Shown piece after piece: positions 22,801 through 35,067 of a stretch of DNA of 64,000 nt; within the stretch, counting starts at the first letter, position 1, and each line of letters begins with the position of its first letter. A model generated the notes under the pieces. It was not told the origin of the DNA. It saw only the letters and a program-made list of their open reading frames with translations, and did not search any database. The stretch comes from Pratylenchus scribneri (Eukaryota > Nematoda > Chromadorea > Rhabditida > Pratylenchidae): contig JAQSEB010000004.1 of assembly GCA_030063045.1 (NCBI GenBank), positions 2,914,001-2,978,000 on the forward strand, read 5' to 3'. The translations under genes and the position numbers were made by a program.

Positions 22801-25800
22801 TTTTTGTTGTTTTTGCCTCTTTCAATGTTTCTTTGAATTTCGTTTCATTTCCGCCATTCGCTGCTGCTCTTCTCGCCGCCTGTCGCCGACAAAAGTCGGC
22901 AACAATTTTTTCTTTTTGAGCAAAATAAAAAGAAAAGGGATTAATTTCAATGGAAAAGATCAACGATTAAAATATGGGCAAAATGGATTATCCAATTTCC
23001 ATTATAGGATGTAGGCAAAATTCCCATGGTTCTTATTCTTTTTGGTGATCATTGATATTTAGTTAACCGGCTTTAGAGGTGACATTCCCTTGATCCCTCC
23101 CTCTCCCCTGTTCCTCACTGCCAATTCACTAGTTGGTCTGCGCTTAGCAATAGATCAATTGGGGATTTGGCGAGGCTATATAAATAAGAAGAAAACTAAA
23201 CTAAGGTCTATCTAATCGGAGAAATCTAAAATCAAGAAGCCAAAGGCCCTCCGTGCCTTCCGTCCCACGCCCAGTGGTCCTCCCCAAGCTCGGCTTGTCC
23301 AACAGCCATGAGCAGACCACCAATTTCCTTCATATGGGCTGGACAACTGGCATACTTTCTTCTCCACTATGTGGGACAAAACAATAAGACTAGGACAGGG
23401 GGGAGGTTAACCTTATTCAATGGTTTTCCTCCTTCCCTTTGTAGGGCACAACTTTCAAAAGCTCGACTCCCAGAGCTAAAACCTTTAAACTAATTTATCC
23501 TCCCCCCCCCCCCCCCCCCCCCCCCATTTGTTCTGTTGTGGGTGTTCTGGATTTAGGCTCTCAATTCTCTGGTAGAGCGACCAGAACTCCCGCAACACAA
23601 AAGTCGGCAACAATTTTTTCTTTTTGAGCAAAATAAAAAGAAAAGGGATTAATTTCAATGGAAAAGATCAACGATTAAAATATGGGCAAAATGGATTATC
23701 CAATTTCCATTATAGGATGTAGGCAAAATTCCCATGGTTCTTATTCTTTTTGGTGATCATTGATATTTAGTTAACCGGCTTTAGAGGTGACATTCCCTTG
23801 ATCCCTCCCTCTCCCCTGTTCCTCACTGCCAATTCACTAGTTGGTCTGCGCTTAGCAATAGATCAATTGGGGATTTGGCGAGGCTATATAAATAAGAAGA
23901 AAACTAAACTAAGGTCTATCTAATCGGAGAAATCTAAAATCAAGAAGCCAAAGGCCCTCCGTGCCTTCCGTCCCACGCCCAGTGGTCCTCCCCAAGCTCG
24001 GCTTGTCCAACAGCCATGAGCAGACCACCAATTTCCTTCATATGGGCTGGACAACTGGCATACTTTCTTCTCCACTATGTGGGACAAAACAATAAGACTA
24101 GGACAGGGGGGAGGTTAACCTTATTCAATGGTTTTCCTCCTTCCCTTTGTAGGGCACAACTTTCAAAAGCTCGACTCCCAGAGCTAAAACTTTTAAACTA
24201 ATTTATCCTCCCCCCCCCCCCCCCCCCCCCATTTTGTTCTGTTGTGGGTGTTCTGGATTTAGGCTCTCAATTCTCTGGTAGAGCGACCAGAACTCCCGCA
24301 ACACCGCCAATTTTGCCTCTCTTGCCTTTTTCTCTTCTGCCGTTTCTTCCATTGTTGGCTCTAACGGTTGTAAATCATCGGCTTTCAGCAAATCGCCACC
24401 TTTCTTCTTCTTCTTCCGCATATTTTTGTCACCTCCTTTGCCCTTTTTTGGTCGTCGAAATTGAATTATTTCTTCCTAAAAAATTAATAAAATTTAAATC
24501 AACTTTTAGGATAAAGTAAAGCCGACCACCTCAAAAAATGTAAGGTTAAACCGGTCTTAATTAATTTTTTATGGCACCTATGACCTATTGAACGAATTGG
24601 GCACCGACAAGGTGCATAAATGTGGCCTTATCGAATCAAAAAATACTTTCCCTGGACGGATTTGAGCCAGTGACCTAAGCTTTACAAAAATGAAGCATCT
24701 CCTCTGGTTAGAAAATTTTATAATGATATTAATTTTCTTAATAAATACTAGTCGGCTTAAACCTAGCCCAACCCAAACCATTAAGTATAAATGCCAGTTT
24801 GAAAATTTATAAACCTATAGGTCAACACTTTCTTACTTCTGTGTAAAATTCATTGGCCAATGTGTATTTGGTGGCTTCGAGTGATTCAAATTTTTTGTTG
24901 ATCATCATTAGCCGATGCTTTGCCTCCGCCTCCTGCGCCTCCCGATCCAAATCATATTGTCCGGTTGCATCTAAAAATTATTCAAAAAAATTTCAAATTA
25001 ATTTTTAAACCAAACCAAGTCTGAATGTCTCCCGCTTCTTTCCGTCCCCATCCAATCCTTGATCGTATTTTGCCAATATTTCCGGCTTCTTCACTTGGCC
25101 AAATTCGTCAAATTCCTCATTGTCAATTTGGTAATGCGTTGCGGTCTTCTTCCTTTTCTCAACATTTGCTTTGTGCTTTGCATTTTCAATCAAATTTGGA
25201 TTGATCAAAACTTCGTCTTCCTCATCGTCGAGAATGTCTTTTTAGAAAAATAAAATTAATCTTAGATTTTGTAAGTAATTTTTAATTGTTTTAAGGTTTA
25301 AAAATGTTCTAAAATTTGTTTTAAAAACATTTTTATGTTTTTTGGTTTATTTTTATTGATTTTCAGGAAAATATGTATTTAAATTAATTTAAAAAATTTT
25401 AAAAATTATTTAATAATTTTAAATTTGATTATTATTAAAATTTACTTTTGTCCTCAAGCACCAAAATCGTTTCCCGGCCTTCGGAGAATTCCCCGACCGA
25501 ATGACCAACAACAAGTCCACCGGTTAATGCTTCATTCTAAAAAAAATAAATTCAAATTTATTTCATTTTAAATAAATTTTGATGGATAAACCTTTTTCTT
25601 GGATCTCTGCTCTCGTTTTTGCTGTCCAGCAGCTTGTTGGAGCATTCCACCAATGCCGAATGCCTCGTCCATTTCGTCGAGTTGTTTAGCCTAAATGGAA
25701 AATTTTAGTATTCAAAAAATAAAATAAATTTATTTAATTGGTTTAATTTGTCGAAAAAAAACCTTGGAATATGTCGAAAAGGCTATAATAGTTCAATGGT

Positions 25801-27036
25801 TTACCCAAATCCCAAAACAGCCTAAATCTTCTCCCCAATTGATTGATAGCGTCAAGGTGCATAATTTGATTATGTTTTGGCTTGGGTTTAACCAATTCTA
25901 ACTTATGGTTTTGAACCATTAAACTAATATTGGTTTAAACCGTCTAATACCCATTAAATTTTGACCAAACCATAACCAAATTATATACCATTCAATGCAT
26001 TTTGACCAGCTCTATCCAATTGAATATATGTTTTTTTTTGGTTTGTGAATATAAGACAAACCAGCCTTTTAAACCATTTATAATCTTTTCGGCAATTTCA
26101 ACGCTTTTTCGACAAATTAATTATTTCTTTTATAATTTATAACTTAAATTGGCTACCTTCTCTTGCGCTTTCCTCATCTCCTCCTCCAATCGTCTGTTCT
26201 TCTCCACCCATTTTGCGGTGTCCCCAGCGTCATCATCATCGTCTGAGTCGGCCAATCCCCGTTTGGCTTTCAAAACTTTTCCATAGACTTCTCGCTGCTT
26301 TTTCTTCGTCTCCAGCTTATCTTTCAGCTCTTTTTGGCGTTTTTCATCTGCCCAATTCCTTGATGGTTTATGCACAATTTCAATGCCATCTTCAGAGAAG
26401 ACCTGCAGTTTTTAATATTTTTAGTATAATTTTCTGAACTTATTTAAGTCACAATTTGCAAAAGTAAAGGTGAGACCCTCCATCCGACCTCCGGAAATTC
26501 TTTTTACTAAAATTTTGTTTTATAAACCATAGCCAGCCCAAAAACCTAGCTCGAATCTAAGTCTTAACCTTAAGAGGGCTAGACTGCAAAATTTAAGGTC
26601 TCCCCTCAATTTTTACAAATTGTTAATGTAAATTCTATTAAAACCTTTTCGCCACTTCCATCTTCCTTTTCCACTGGTTCCGTGTTCTTGTCCGTTTCCA
26701 ACTCGAGTGGGGCAAGGCCAAGTTTTGCGCGCAATTTGTTCGTTTCCTCAATGGAAAGTGACTCTTCACTAAAAATCAAAATTATAAAAGCAATTTTGAA
26801 ATTAAAAAAATAATACTTTTTATCTCCGCCTTTATCTTCATCATCATGATGTTTATCCTTTCTGGACCTGAAAATTTCATTGTTTAATTAGCTAAAAATT
26901 GAAATTTAAACTTTTTTGGTGATCTTGACCGTTGCCGGCGCGCTCGTCCCTCATCCCTTTCCTTTCCTCCTCCATCGGTTTTAGTTGTATCAGAGTCCAA
27001 TTCCTTTTTGCGTTTTCGTTCATATTTTGAAGGCAT
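19811..27036 (-). CDS. SART1/Snu66 homologue, U4/U6.U5 tri-snRNP protein, complete
   Basis: Sixteen exons give 875 aa in one frame: 27036-26912, 26867-26817, 26768-26645, 26402-26157, 25690-25592, 25536-25446, 25237-25016, 24970-24837, 24475-24305, 22879-22730, 22689-22515, 21519-21122, 20906-20831, 20780-20491, 20150-19973, 19908-19811. Family signatures in order: an RS-type basic N-terminus, SLSIEETNKLRAKLGL, TAKWVEKNRR, AKYDQGLDGD..FRLG, KADDLQPLE, IIFDATSEKYKSIG, GVAAMLKLAGEKGYLES, IEITYSDKSGRVLEPKEAFR, LSWKFHGKGPGK and TPYLVLTGR at the end. SART1 recruits the tri-snRNP to the prespliceosome in the nucleus. All introns are GT-AG. The 22880-24304 intron is made of two tandem 708-bp units, and the 21520-22514 intron holds satellite A. 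Confidence 0.95.
21600..22475 (+). repeat. Satellite A array 2
   Basis: About 30 copies of the 29-bp monomer in the orientation CAGAATTACAATTTGGTGCA, inside SART1 intron 11. T(A/G)GTGC variants alternate along the array. It is more homogeneous than array 1. Confidence 0.95.
22889..24304. repeat. Two tandem, nearly identical 708-bp units (LTR-like) forming an intron
   Basis: Copy 1 spans about 22889-23596 and copy 2 about 23597-24304. The only differences I saw are one substitution (AAACC versus AAACT near 23484/24190) and the length of a poly(C) run. Each unit has a TATA-like GGCTATATAAATAAG on the plus strand (near 23174 and 23882), a 20-nt-class poly(C) run, and a 3' end that folds (GTTGTGGGTGTTCTGG against CCAGAACTCCCGCAAC). 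On the minus strand each unit starts TGTTGCGGGAG, and that end supplies the splice donor (GTGTTG). It could be a pair of LTRs without an internal region, or a simple tandem duplication. Confidence 0.85.
25780..26080. repeat. Interspersed repeat family F3
   Basis: Lies in SART1 intron 4. Diagnostic words are AACCAATTCTAACTTATGG, GGTTTAAACCGTCTAATACC, ATATACCATTCAATGC and TTTTGACCAGCTCTATCC. Other copies are at 54290-54600, 56790-57020 and 61340-61560, in both orientations. Confidence 0.75.
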
Positions 27037-27838
27037 TTTTCACTTGTTGAATTTTTATGTGCTTTATCTACAAATTTTAACTTTATTTTAGTCAATATAA
27101 ATTGGGATCGGATTTTTAGGGTTTGAGCTATTTTTTGGACATTTATTTAATGAAAAGCATCATTGTTTTGATGTAATTTTTGGCCGTTTTGCGGCATTTT
27201 TCGGGGAAAATTTCGAAAGAAAAATGCAATAAAAATCATCTATTTTGGTGAAGTGAGATTCCCAAAATCTTATCAAGAAAAAACCTTAGGCAGCTTTGCG
27301 ATTTTTGCCACTTAAGCTCTGTTCTTTAACAAATTTGATTTAATAATAATAATAATAAATATTCGTTAAAATTTAAAATAAAATTGCAAAAGAAATTATA
27401 ATGGCTAAACACCAATTAATTTACAAAAATGTTTTAATTTTTAAATTTTATCCGGGTGAAAAAAAAGAATGATTTATAATTTGAAATTAAAGTCAAAGTG
27501 GAGTGGAGGGTGTTTTGTGATGATCACAACAAAATTGTTTAAATTTGAATAAGTGGGAGAAAGCCATAAAGAGAATAACCAAATGGAGAATGAGGAGGAT
27601 TGATCGGGGGAAATTTAATTAAAAGCCATAATGAGAATATCCAAATGGAGAATGATTGAGGATTGATCGGGGGAAATTTAAATAAACAATAAATTGATAA
27701 ATTCGAATAAAGGTGGGGGATTGATAGAGGAGAAGAGAGGTTTAAATGTGATGAAGTTTTACAATATCATAAATTAAAAGGTGAATTGTTCCAATTAAAT
27801 TCGCCGACAACTCCGTTCATATTCCTCATTCCTCATCA
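27037..27838. other. SART1 to Argonaute intergenic region
   Basis: About 800 bp between two minus-strand genes. A direct repeat pair lies at 27560-27690 (AGCCATAA.GAGAATA.CCAAATGGAGAATG, then GGATTGATCGGGGGAAATTT). This should hold the SART1 promoter and the Argonaute 3' UTR. Nothing else is recognised. Confidence 0.4.
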
Positions 27839-30800
27839 TCAGGCATTTGTGCGCAGATATTTCAGGTATTGAGTGTCCTCCACACCGAGATGACGGGTCA
27901 AATCCGCATGGTTGTTGATGCCGGTATAGTCGCCACGCTGGGCCCAAACGTTGAAGTTGTTTCGACCACGCTTTGCCTTTAAATTATTTATTTTGAATTT
28001 TTAATTGAGAATAAAAAGGCTTATATATTCTTCGGCGATATAAATTGGACTTGGCAGAGACGTTGGGCTGTAGACGATTTGATGCCCGAAGCACAGGAAA
28101 TGGCACATCATTTCGATGGTATCCATGCTCAGTTTGTTCTCGTCCAAAAGCAGATTGTAACGCGGAATTGCAGCCGTACCCTTTAACAATAATTAAAATA
28201 GAAATCAAGGTCATAATAAAAATGTTTTACCTGGATAGGACGATGCGAACTCAGATAAAATTCGGACATTCTGGGGTGAACTAAAAGTTGAGAAAATTAA
28301 TCAAAAGTTGTGAATTATTTCCACTTACCTATTCCGGTATCAACGACAGTGCCCGGTTGGATGTTTTGCTCGAATGGCTTTGCATTCGGATTGATGTTCT
28401 TTGGGAAGATGCGAACTTGCTGAAATATTCGGAATTTTAATTGGTCAATTATTTTCGCATTATTACCTGGAGCTTATTGACCACTAACAGTGTGATAGTT
28501 GCCTTGCAATTAACTTCAGCCAAGCCTTTCTTCATCAATGGGACTTCGTACATGAGGATGGACGCGAATGCTCCTTCGGCACAGCCGTTGCGGAAAACAA
28601 CAATCTTCTTCCTAAAATTGAAGGATTTAATTAATTATGTGAAATATTTACAAATTTAGAGAGATGAATTTTATAGTTTTCTATCTTAAAAATAATTTTT
28701 ATCAATTTTGGCACCTTTTTTAGGTAAGATTTTCATTAGAAGGATGTCAATAAAAACCATTTCTATTATGAGGTTCCCGAAACTTAATTTGGTTGGTAAA
28801 TTTTACTAAAATAAACCTAAATAGGCTTATTTCTTACTACTAAAAATCCTTTCCTAATTATGAGCTTAAAAACTTACGGAAATGAGCGTTCACGTTCGCG
28901 GAATTGCATAACGCATGATTTGACCGTATCCGCAATAATGTCGACCTTCTCATCACGGCAGGCATACTGATAGCAATATCCGCCAACAAATTCGAACCAA
29001 TTAACCTTGCCAATATTCGCTGCGAACTGAAAAATGATAAAAAAATAATATAAATTTTTAAAAATTGATTTGAATTACCCCAATGACTGAAGGTGTTCGC
29101 AAATCGCCATGATGTCCATTATTTTGACCATTTCCGTTTGCTCCATTCCCATTGGCTTGGCCATTCCCTCCATTTGCACCATTGCCATTGTTGAAGCCAT
29201 TCCCACCGTTCCAATTTGCCGGACGACCATTACCGCCGTTTTGACCATTTCCACCATTGCCATTATCAGCACCATTCCCATGTGCGAACAATTTCAAATC
29301 ACTGTCAGTTTGCATTGGATCGGTAAATCCGCCACCGGGGTGGTTGTTTGCAAAACCGATGAACAGAGTATCACGACCGAAAATTGAATGCATTCTGAAT
29401 ATAAATTTATTAAAAACTGTTCATCAAAATGGTAAAAATTATTCCAGAATTTATAGAATTTAAGTCCACAATTTGCCAAAGTAAAGGGGAGACTTTAAGT
29501 TTTGTCAGCCTAGCTATTCCTAATGTTCATGGCTTATTTTTTGGGCTATTTAATAATAAGGTTTATTAAGTAAACTTTATATAAATTATTTGGTAAGTTC
29601 GAAATTATCCCCTTTTACTTACTCAGGAGTCGGGTTCGAAGTCTGCACCGGCGCATAATTGATCCCGCCCAATTTGCAGTTGGTCTTATGGACAATGTTG
29701 GCCAGCGTGAGATGTTTATTCTGACGAACGACTTGACGAATTGTTCCGGCCTTCACGCCTTGGGTGACCACTTCCGTACGCTGCTCCAGTGATTTCATAT
29801 CACCTTTTATTTGGATAAAATGTAAATAATTAAAAGTGAAAAAATTCTTACTATGAATCGAATCGCCGACACCGGTGTCCGGGTGCGCAATGAGCACAAA
29901 TTCGAATCCATTTTCCTTCAGGTTCATAAAGAATGGCTCCAACTTGAATTGGGGGGCGTTCTCGTGACGAATTTGTTCTGGCTGAGCGAATTGCATCCCC
30001 ATTTGTGCCATGCGCGCAGTGAACATCTTGATGAAGTCACTGTAAAAAGAAAATTATAAGTTATGATAATTTATCTTGTATCTCCAAATTCTTAACAACA
30101 CCCAAATTCATCCCATTAGCATAATTCCCAAAATAAATTACTATGGTTGGTTTTGGTTCATTATTATTCTAGTCCTAGTTCCTAAGAAATCTATAAAATA
30201 AATCTCATCTTAAGGCCCTAACGCCTAGCCCCAAGATAGGTTGAGCAATTCTATGACTATGGTTGATTTATTAAGTTTAGGCCCATAATTAGCAAAAAGT
30301 AGGGTTGACTTTTGATTTAGCAGCCTAAACATTAAAGCTAAGATTTTAGGCTACGTTTTTAAGGCTAGTTATGGTCTAAAAAATTTTACCAAAAATTAAT
30401 TCTCCAAAAATGTTCTTTAGTGTCCCACTTTTGTAAATTGCGAACTTTCCGCTATAAAACTGTATTAAATAATGAGAAAAAATTACCTAAACTCATTCGG
30501 AAAGATGCGAAATTGGTCGTTGGAAATCGCAACCGCCATCCATTTCTCGCAACGAGCTGGTACCAAATATTGTCCGGGCATTGGTCCTTTCCACGTTGCA
30601 TCCGGCATCCGAATTCTCTCCTTCTGTCCTCGGCCAAATTCCAATTCCGGCGGCGGCAGCAGACGGCCCTTCACCTCAAGCGGATTTGGCGAGAAATGGA
30701 TTCCGGCCGCCTCCATCAGAGGATTCGGGCCATCCAAGCCAAGTGATTGACGAACCATGCGATTTTGTTGGACTGCTTTGGAAGGGACCAATGCAGTCTG

Positions 30801-33800
30801 TCGAATCATGGCCTAAAATATTTTTTCGAGTTTAAATATTATTTATGGGAGTGGGTATTGATTAATGATTGAAATTACCAAAAATTTTAGTCATAAAAAT
30901 TGGTCAAATCACTGATCACTCTTCTTTAAGTTTCCTTTCCGTTCCCAACCTAAACCTAACCTAAATCTAACAAAAGTCAAAAACATAAAATTTCATTATG
31001 GCCAAGTTAAATGGCCTCAAAATTTTTTTTAATTCTATGTAATTTAATATATTGGCGTGGTTACCGAAACAGCGGCTGGCGTTTGCTGATTGCTCTTGAC
31101 CCGTTGATTGTCAAACACCCGGCAAAACTCCATCGGATAGTGTGACAAGCGGCCTCCTTCCTTGCGGACAACCAAAGGCAAATGCGGATACCTGAAAATG
31201 AGGGAAAAGATGAGCTATTTTATAAGTTTTCGGCCCAACGAGAGATCTTCTGGTAAAATTTAGGTCTCAGGTTCGAATCCGTTCAGAGGAATTTTTTTGG
31301 CCTATTCCCATTTTTATGCATTTTTACATATTTTAAAGTAAATTTCTAACAATAAGTATTTCTGATAGTCAATTCTGTAAAATTTAGGTCTCGGGTTCGA
31401 ACCCGCTCAAAGGACAATAATTTTTCCAGGTTAGTTTTCCTCCCAACCTTACATTTCTAGCCGAAATTAATTACTTAGAACACAAAAATTAAATTAAAAA
31501 GTCCCTAAATTTAATTAAAATTTAAAATTGATTTAAACTTACTGGATCTGCAGACTGTATCGGCGTTCGAAATATTGTCGAATGGAGATCTGTTCAGGCA
31601 CGGCGCCAGGCACATTGCGTTGACTGTCAAGGATATACTCCGTATCGCTGTTGGTCCCCGAGAGTCCGGCAATGAGAAATTTCTGGTTACGTTCGCCACT
31701 TTGACCTCCACGGTAGTTGGTCTCCACCATAATCCCTTAAATGGAAACAAAATCAAATATTTATTATGAGAATATTTGATAGGGAGGAAAATTTGTTTGT
31801 TCGATATTTTTGGTAAAAATTTCCAAGTCAGAGCCTAAAGCCAAAGGATGATGGGAATTGATCAAACTTTCAATCATAAAAAAATGCCAATTAATGGGAT
31901 ATGGGAAGGAATCAATCCCCACCTAATAGCTTTAAAGTCTAAACCTAAGCCCATAACTCAATCTTGGTCTAAAACCTCCTAGCCTTAAATCCTCATTCTG
32001 TTTTTATCCTTTATCGCCATTGCAAATGTATGAGTAATGCATAATGCTATGGCAGTTTCTGCTATCGTTTGGGGGCAGGACGAAGAAGAAGAAGATGATG
32101 ATATGATATGAGGATGAAGAAGAAGATAAGGATGATGAAGAAGATGAGGATGATGACGAAGATGATGAAAAGAAGATGAATATGATGAAGAAGAGAAGGA
32201 TGATGATGAAAAAAAGATGAGGATAATGACGAAGATGATGATAATGATGAAGAAGAAGAGGAGGATGAAGACGAAGATGGGGGGGGGGGGGGATGATGAT
32301 TGATGAAAAAGAAGATAAGGATGATGAGATGATGAAGAAGATGATGAGAAATGATGACGAAGAGGATTATGAATAAGAAGAAGTGAAAATGACCCACGGA
32401 AGAAAATGTATGCCACCTCTAACACAGATGATGGGCACTTTGAGAGATTAGCAGTTTGGACCGCCCCCTATCATCCTTTCCTCTTTTGTCCCACAACTAC
32501 CGTATTCCTTACTAGAAACCTATTCTATAGCCCACCCTAGAGAGAAGCATAGAAATTTAAAAGTCCATGGGCTTCTAATTGAGAATTAATGGTATATTAT
32601 TACCGAAAATTTCTGAAACTAAAATAATTTGCTAACCTTTAACCATTGGCTCCACCGCATTCTTGATTTGCTGGATGGTCGCACGTTGGAATTCATTGCC
32701 CATGATCGCCTTGCACTTATCATAAATGGTAGCCACCACGTTTTCATGAAACGGACTCTGTAAACAAAAAATTTAAAATAAATTTGAGATTCCTATTGAT
32801 TTTACCTTCTTCACCTGCACAACCATGCCATATGTGATATCATTCGGACCAACTGCAAAATATTTGCTTTATATTGATTTAAAATTTTGGTAAACCTACC
32901 CAAAATCGGGCGGACTCCCTTGTGCACTCCAATCCCCAAGAATGAACAGTTGTTCGGGAAATAGGGGCAGTCTGCTTCAACAAAACCAAATGCCGCCGGA
33001 TCCTGGAAGTAGAAAACCGAAGCGGAGTAATGAGTCATGTTCCTTAAAAGTGTGAGAGCAAATTAATTAAAAAAATTTAATAGCAAAAAACATACAAATC
33101 GTCGAAAACCATCTGCGAAGTGGCGATGTCCAAAAATTGTTCGACGCTGCGGTCATTTTGTTCCAAATCTCTGTCGAGATATGCGAAATCCCCCAAAGTC
33201 AGTTGGAAGCTATTGCGTGGAAACGGAATAATGACCAATTTGAAGGATGCAAAATCTTCCGCGAGTCCATTGAGCGGCACTCCGGCGGCAATAATTTGAC
33301 CAGGCTTGTACTCAAACTGCTTACCAGCCTTAAATTTTAAGTTGATTAAATAAAATTTGAGAGTAATTTTCTTACCGATTCAATGTTCATATCCTTCATT
33401 GTGTAGAACAAACGTTGGAGGTCATAGAAGCCGATGATGCCCTTGTTCTGATGCTGCACTGTGAATGCTTTATAAACGCCCAAACAAAAATAGCGGCGTT
33501 CAAAGCGTTGATAACTGAAATGTGGAGGTGATTTTTTGTTTATTTCAATTCAAAAAGCTTACTCTGACTGGACCGGCTGGCTCAATAGAACTTCGCGCTC
33601 ATTTCGTTTGACCCCGAAAACCTTGAACTCATATCGGCAGACTTTGATCTTCTTCAACTTGTCCACATCGAGACGATGAATCTGCAAAATAATTTTATAC
33701 AAATCGCATTTATAATATTTCTTACGTTCGTTTGTAATGCGCTGATTGGTTGTCCGGACTTTCCGCTTTCCTTCTTCTCCATTGAAGTTTTGCCTGGTTG

Positions 33801-33940
33801 AATCTGTAATTTGTTTTAATTATGAAAAGTTCCAAAAGTTGATCGCTTACATTGGAATCCTGAAGAATAGCCTCGGCACGCTTTTTTGCCAAAGTTCCAC
33901 CTCTCAGCTTTTGATCAGCAGCAGACGGAATTGATGACAT
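27839..33940 (-). CDS. WAGO-clade (secondary siRNA) Argonaute, slicer residues lost
   Basis: Twenty exons from ATG 33940 to TGA 27839 give 1009 aa with every phase matching. N-terminal, PAZ and PIWI regions are present. PIWI signatures are HLTLANIVHKTNCKLGG, VVFRNGCAEG, RPIQGTAAIPRY, MCHFLCFGHQIVYSPTSLPSP and YAKRGR, the last typical of nematode WAGO proteins. Catalytic positions are replaced: DVTH is ANNH (Ala677), the RDG aspartate is Asn825, and the YYAH histidine is Glu962, so slicing is not expected. A block of about 59 residues, mostly Gly and Asn (701-759), interrupts PIWI. WAGOs bind 22G small RNAs made by RdRPs and silence genes and transposons. All introns are GT-AG except the last (28024-27977), which begins AT. 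The 31736-32636 intron holds a GAA/GAT microsatellite. Confidence 0.9.
31250..31425. repeat. Two tRNA-derived B-box remnants
   Basis: Two copies of AAAATTTAGGTCTC(A/G)GGTTCGAA(T/C)CCG about 125 bp apart in an Argonaute intron. They are related to the repeat at 2475-2715. Confidence 0.55.
32075..32390. repeat. GAA/GAT microsatellite with poly(G)
   Basis: About 300 bp of purine-rich GAAGAT-type repeats in Argonaute intron 8, interrupted by a poly(G) run near 32278-32292. Long open frames here are repeat artefacts. Confidence 0.9.
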
Positions 33941-35067
33941 ATTTGTTGCTTTATTCTCAATTTGTTTCACTTTGAATTTGATAGCTTTTAAAATCACTTT
34001 GAATAAACTCTGAAAAATGCATTTTTGTTATGTGATTAGGTGGGAGGTGGTTTTGGTATGACAAAAAATCTATTAATTTTTTAGTGTGTTTTAGTTGTCC
34101 GCTTATTGGTGGTGTGGTACAGGTACGTATTATCCCCGGGTACCCCCAACCAACCCAAAGTCACCCCAATGGTTTCGCAAAATCAGTCACTAATTGGTTG
34201 ACCATTATTCTAGGATCCTTATAATAATCATCTCAAGAATATAAGAGTAGGCTAGATAATACTTAAATAGCTGCTTATTTGTATTGGAGTTAGGACTTAG
34301 GAGATTTTACGAGACGACTAGGAAAAATTAGCTTAAAATTGATCTGACCTGCTGTTATTGAAACTCTTGCCAAACTATAGGGTTGAGTTAGCTTAGCGCA
34401 TGAAAAAATTTGCGAATTTTTGGTTAGAACTTATGTTGATTGATGAAAAATAAGTTGAGCTTGCTTGCTTAAATCTTATAATAAATATTTCTTCGAATTT
34501 TAACAAATTTTAGCTTATTACGCGTGAAAATAATTAACGGATCGTTGGTTGGAAAACAATGAAATTTTGTTGATTGATGAATGAAGATTGCTTTTAGGTG
34601 CATCGCCCATATTGAACAATGAAATGAATATGATGCGGCGAATGCGATGTGAAGCGTGAATGCGGACTCTGAATTGAATTTTTCTATTTTCTTTGCATGT
34701 CTGTCTTCCTTCCTTATTCCTTCTTTATCTTTTCTCTTATCGATTAAAAGATCATATATGAAATTTTTACGATCATGCTCAGTTCTCTTCTCACCGTACT
34801 CGTGTCGCGGTGTACAGGCACTTGCAGATTGCAGTGGACTCTAGAATTTTAGAATTTAGTTTTAGACTAGCAATTAAATTCTACCGCCACCCCACCCCAA
34901 TAAATGTAAAAGAATAAACATACCTAGAAAAATTTCCTTACTCCACTTACCTAATATTTTCTAGAATTTACATAAAAGTACATAAAAATGAGTAATGAAT
35001 GATCACCAATTAATTCAATCAATAAATTTTCAGCGATTTGATAAATAAAAGAATAATTGAATTGAAT
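33941..35067. promoter_or_regulatory. Divergent region between Argonaute and SKP1
   Basis: About 1.1 kb between two divergent start codons. It must carry both promoters. No repeat array or clear motif is seen, apart from AT-rich DNA and one pyrimidine-rich stretch near 34690-34740. Confidence 0.35.

Noticed and set aside
23308..23493. 61-aa frame present in both 708-bp units
   Set aside because: Identical because the DNA is duplicated; no motif, no homologue recognised, and it lies inside an intron.
31985..32425. His/Ser-rich open frames
   Set aside because: Artefact of the GAA/GAT microsatellite in an Argonaute intron.
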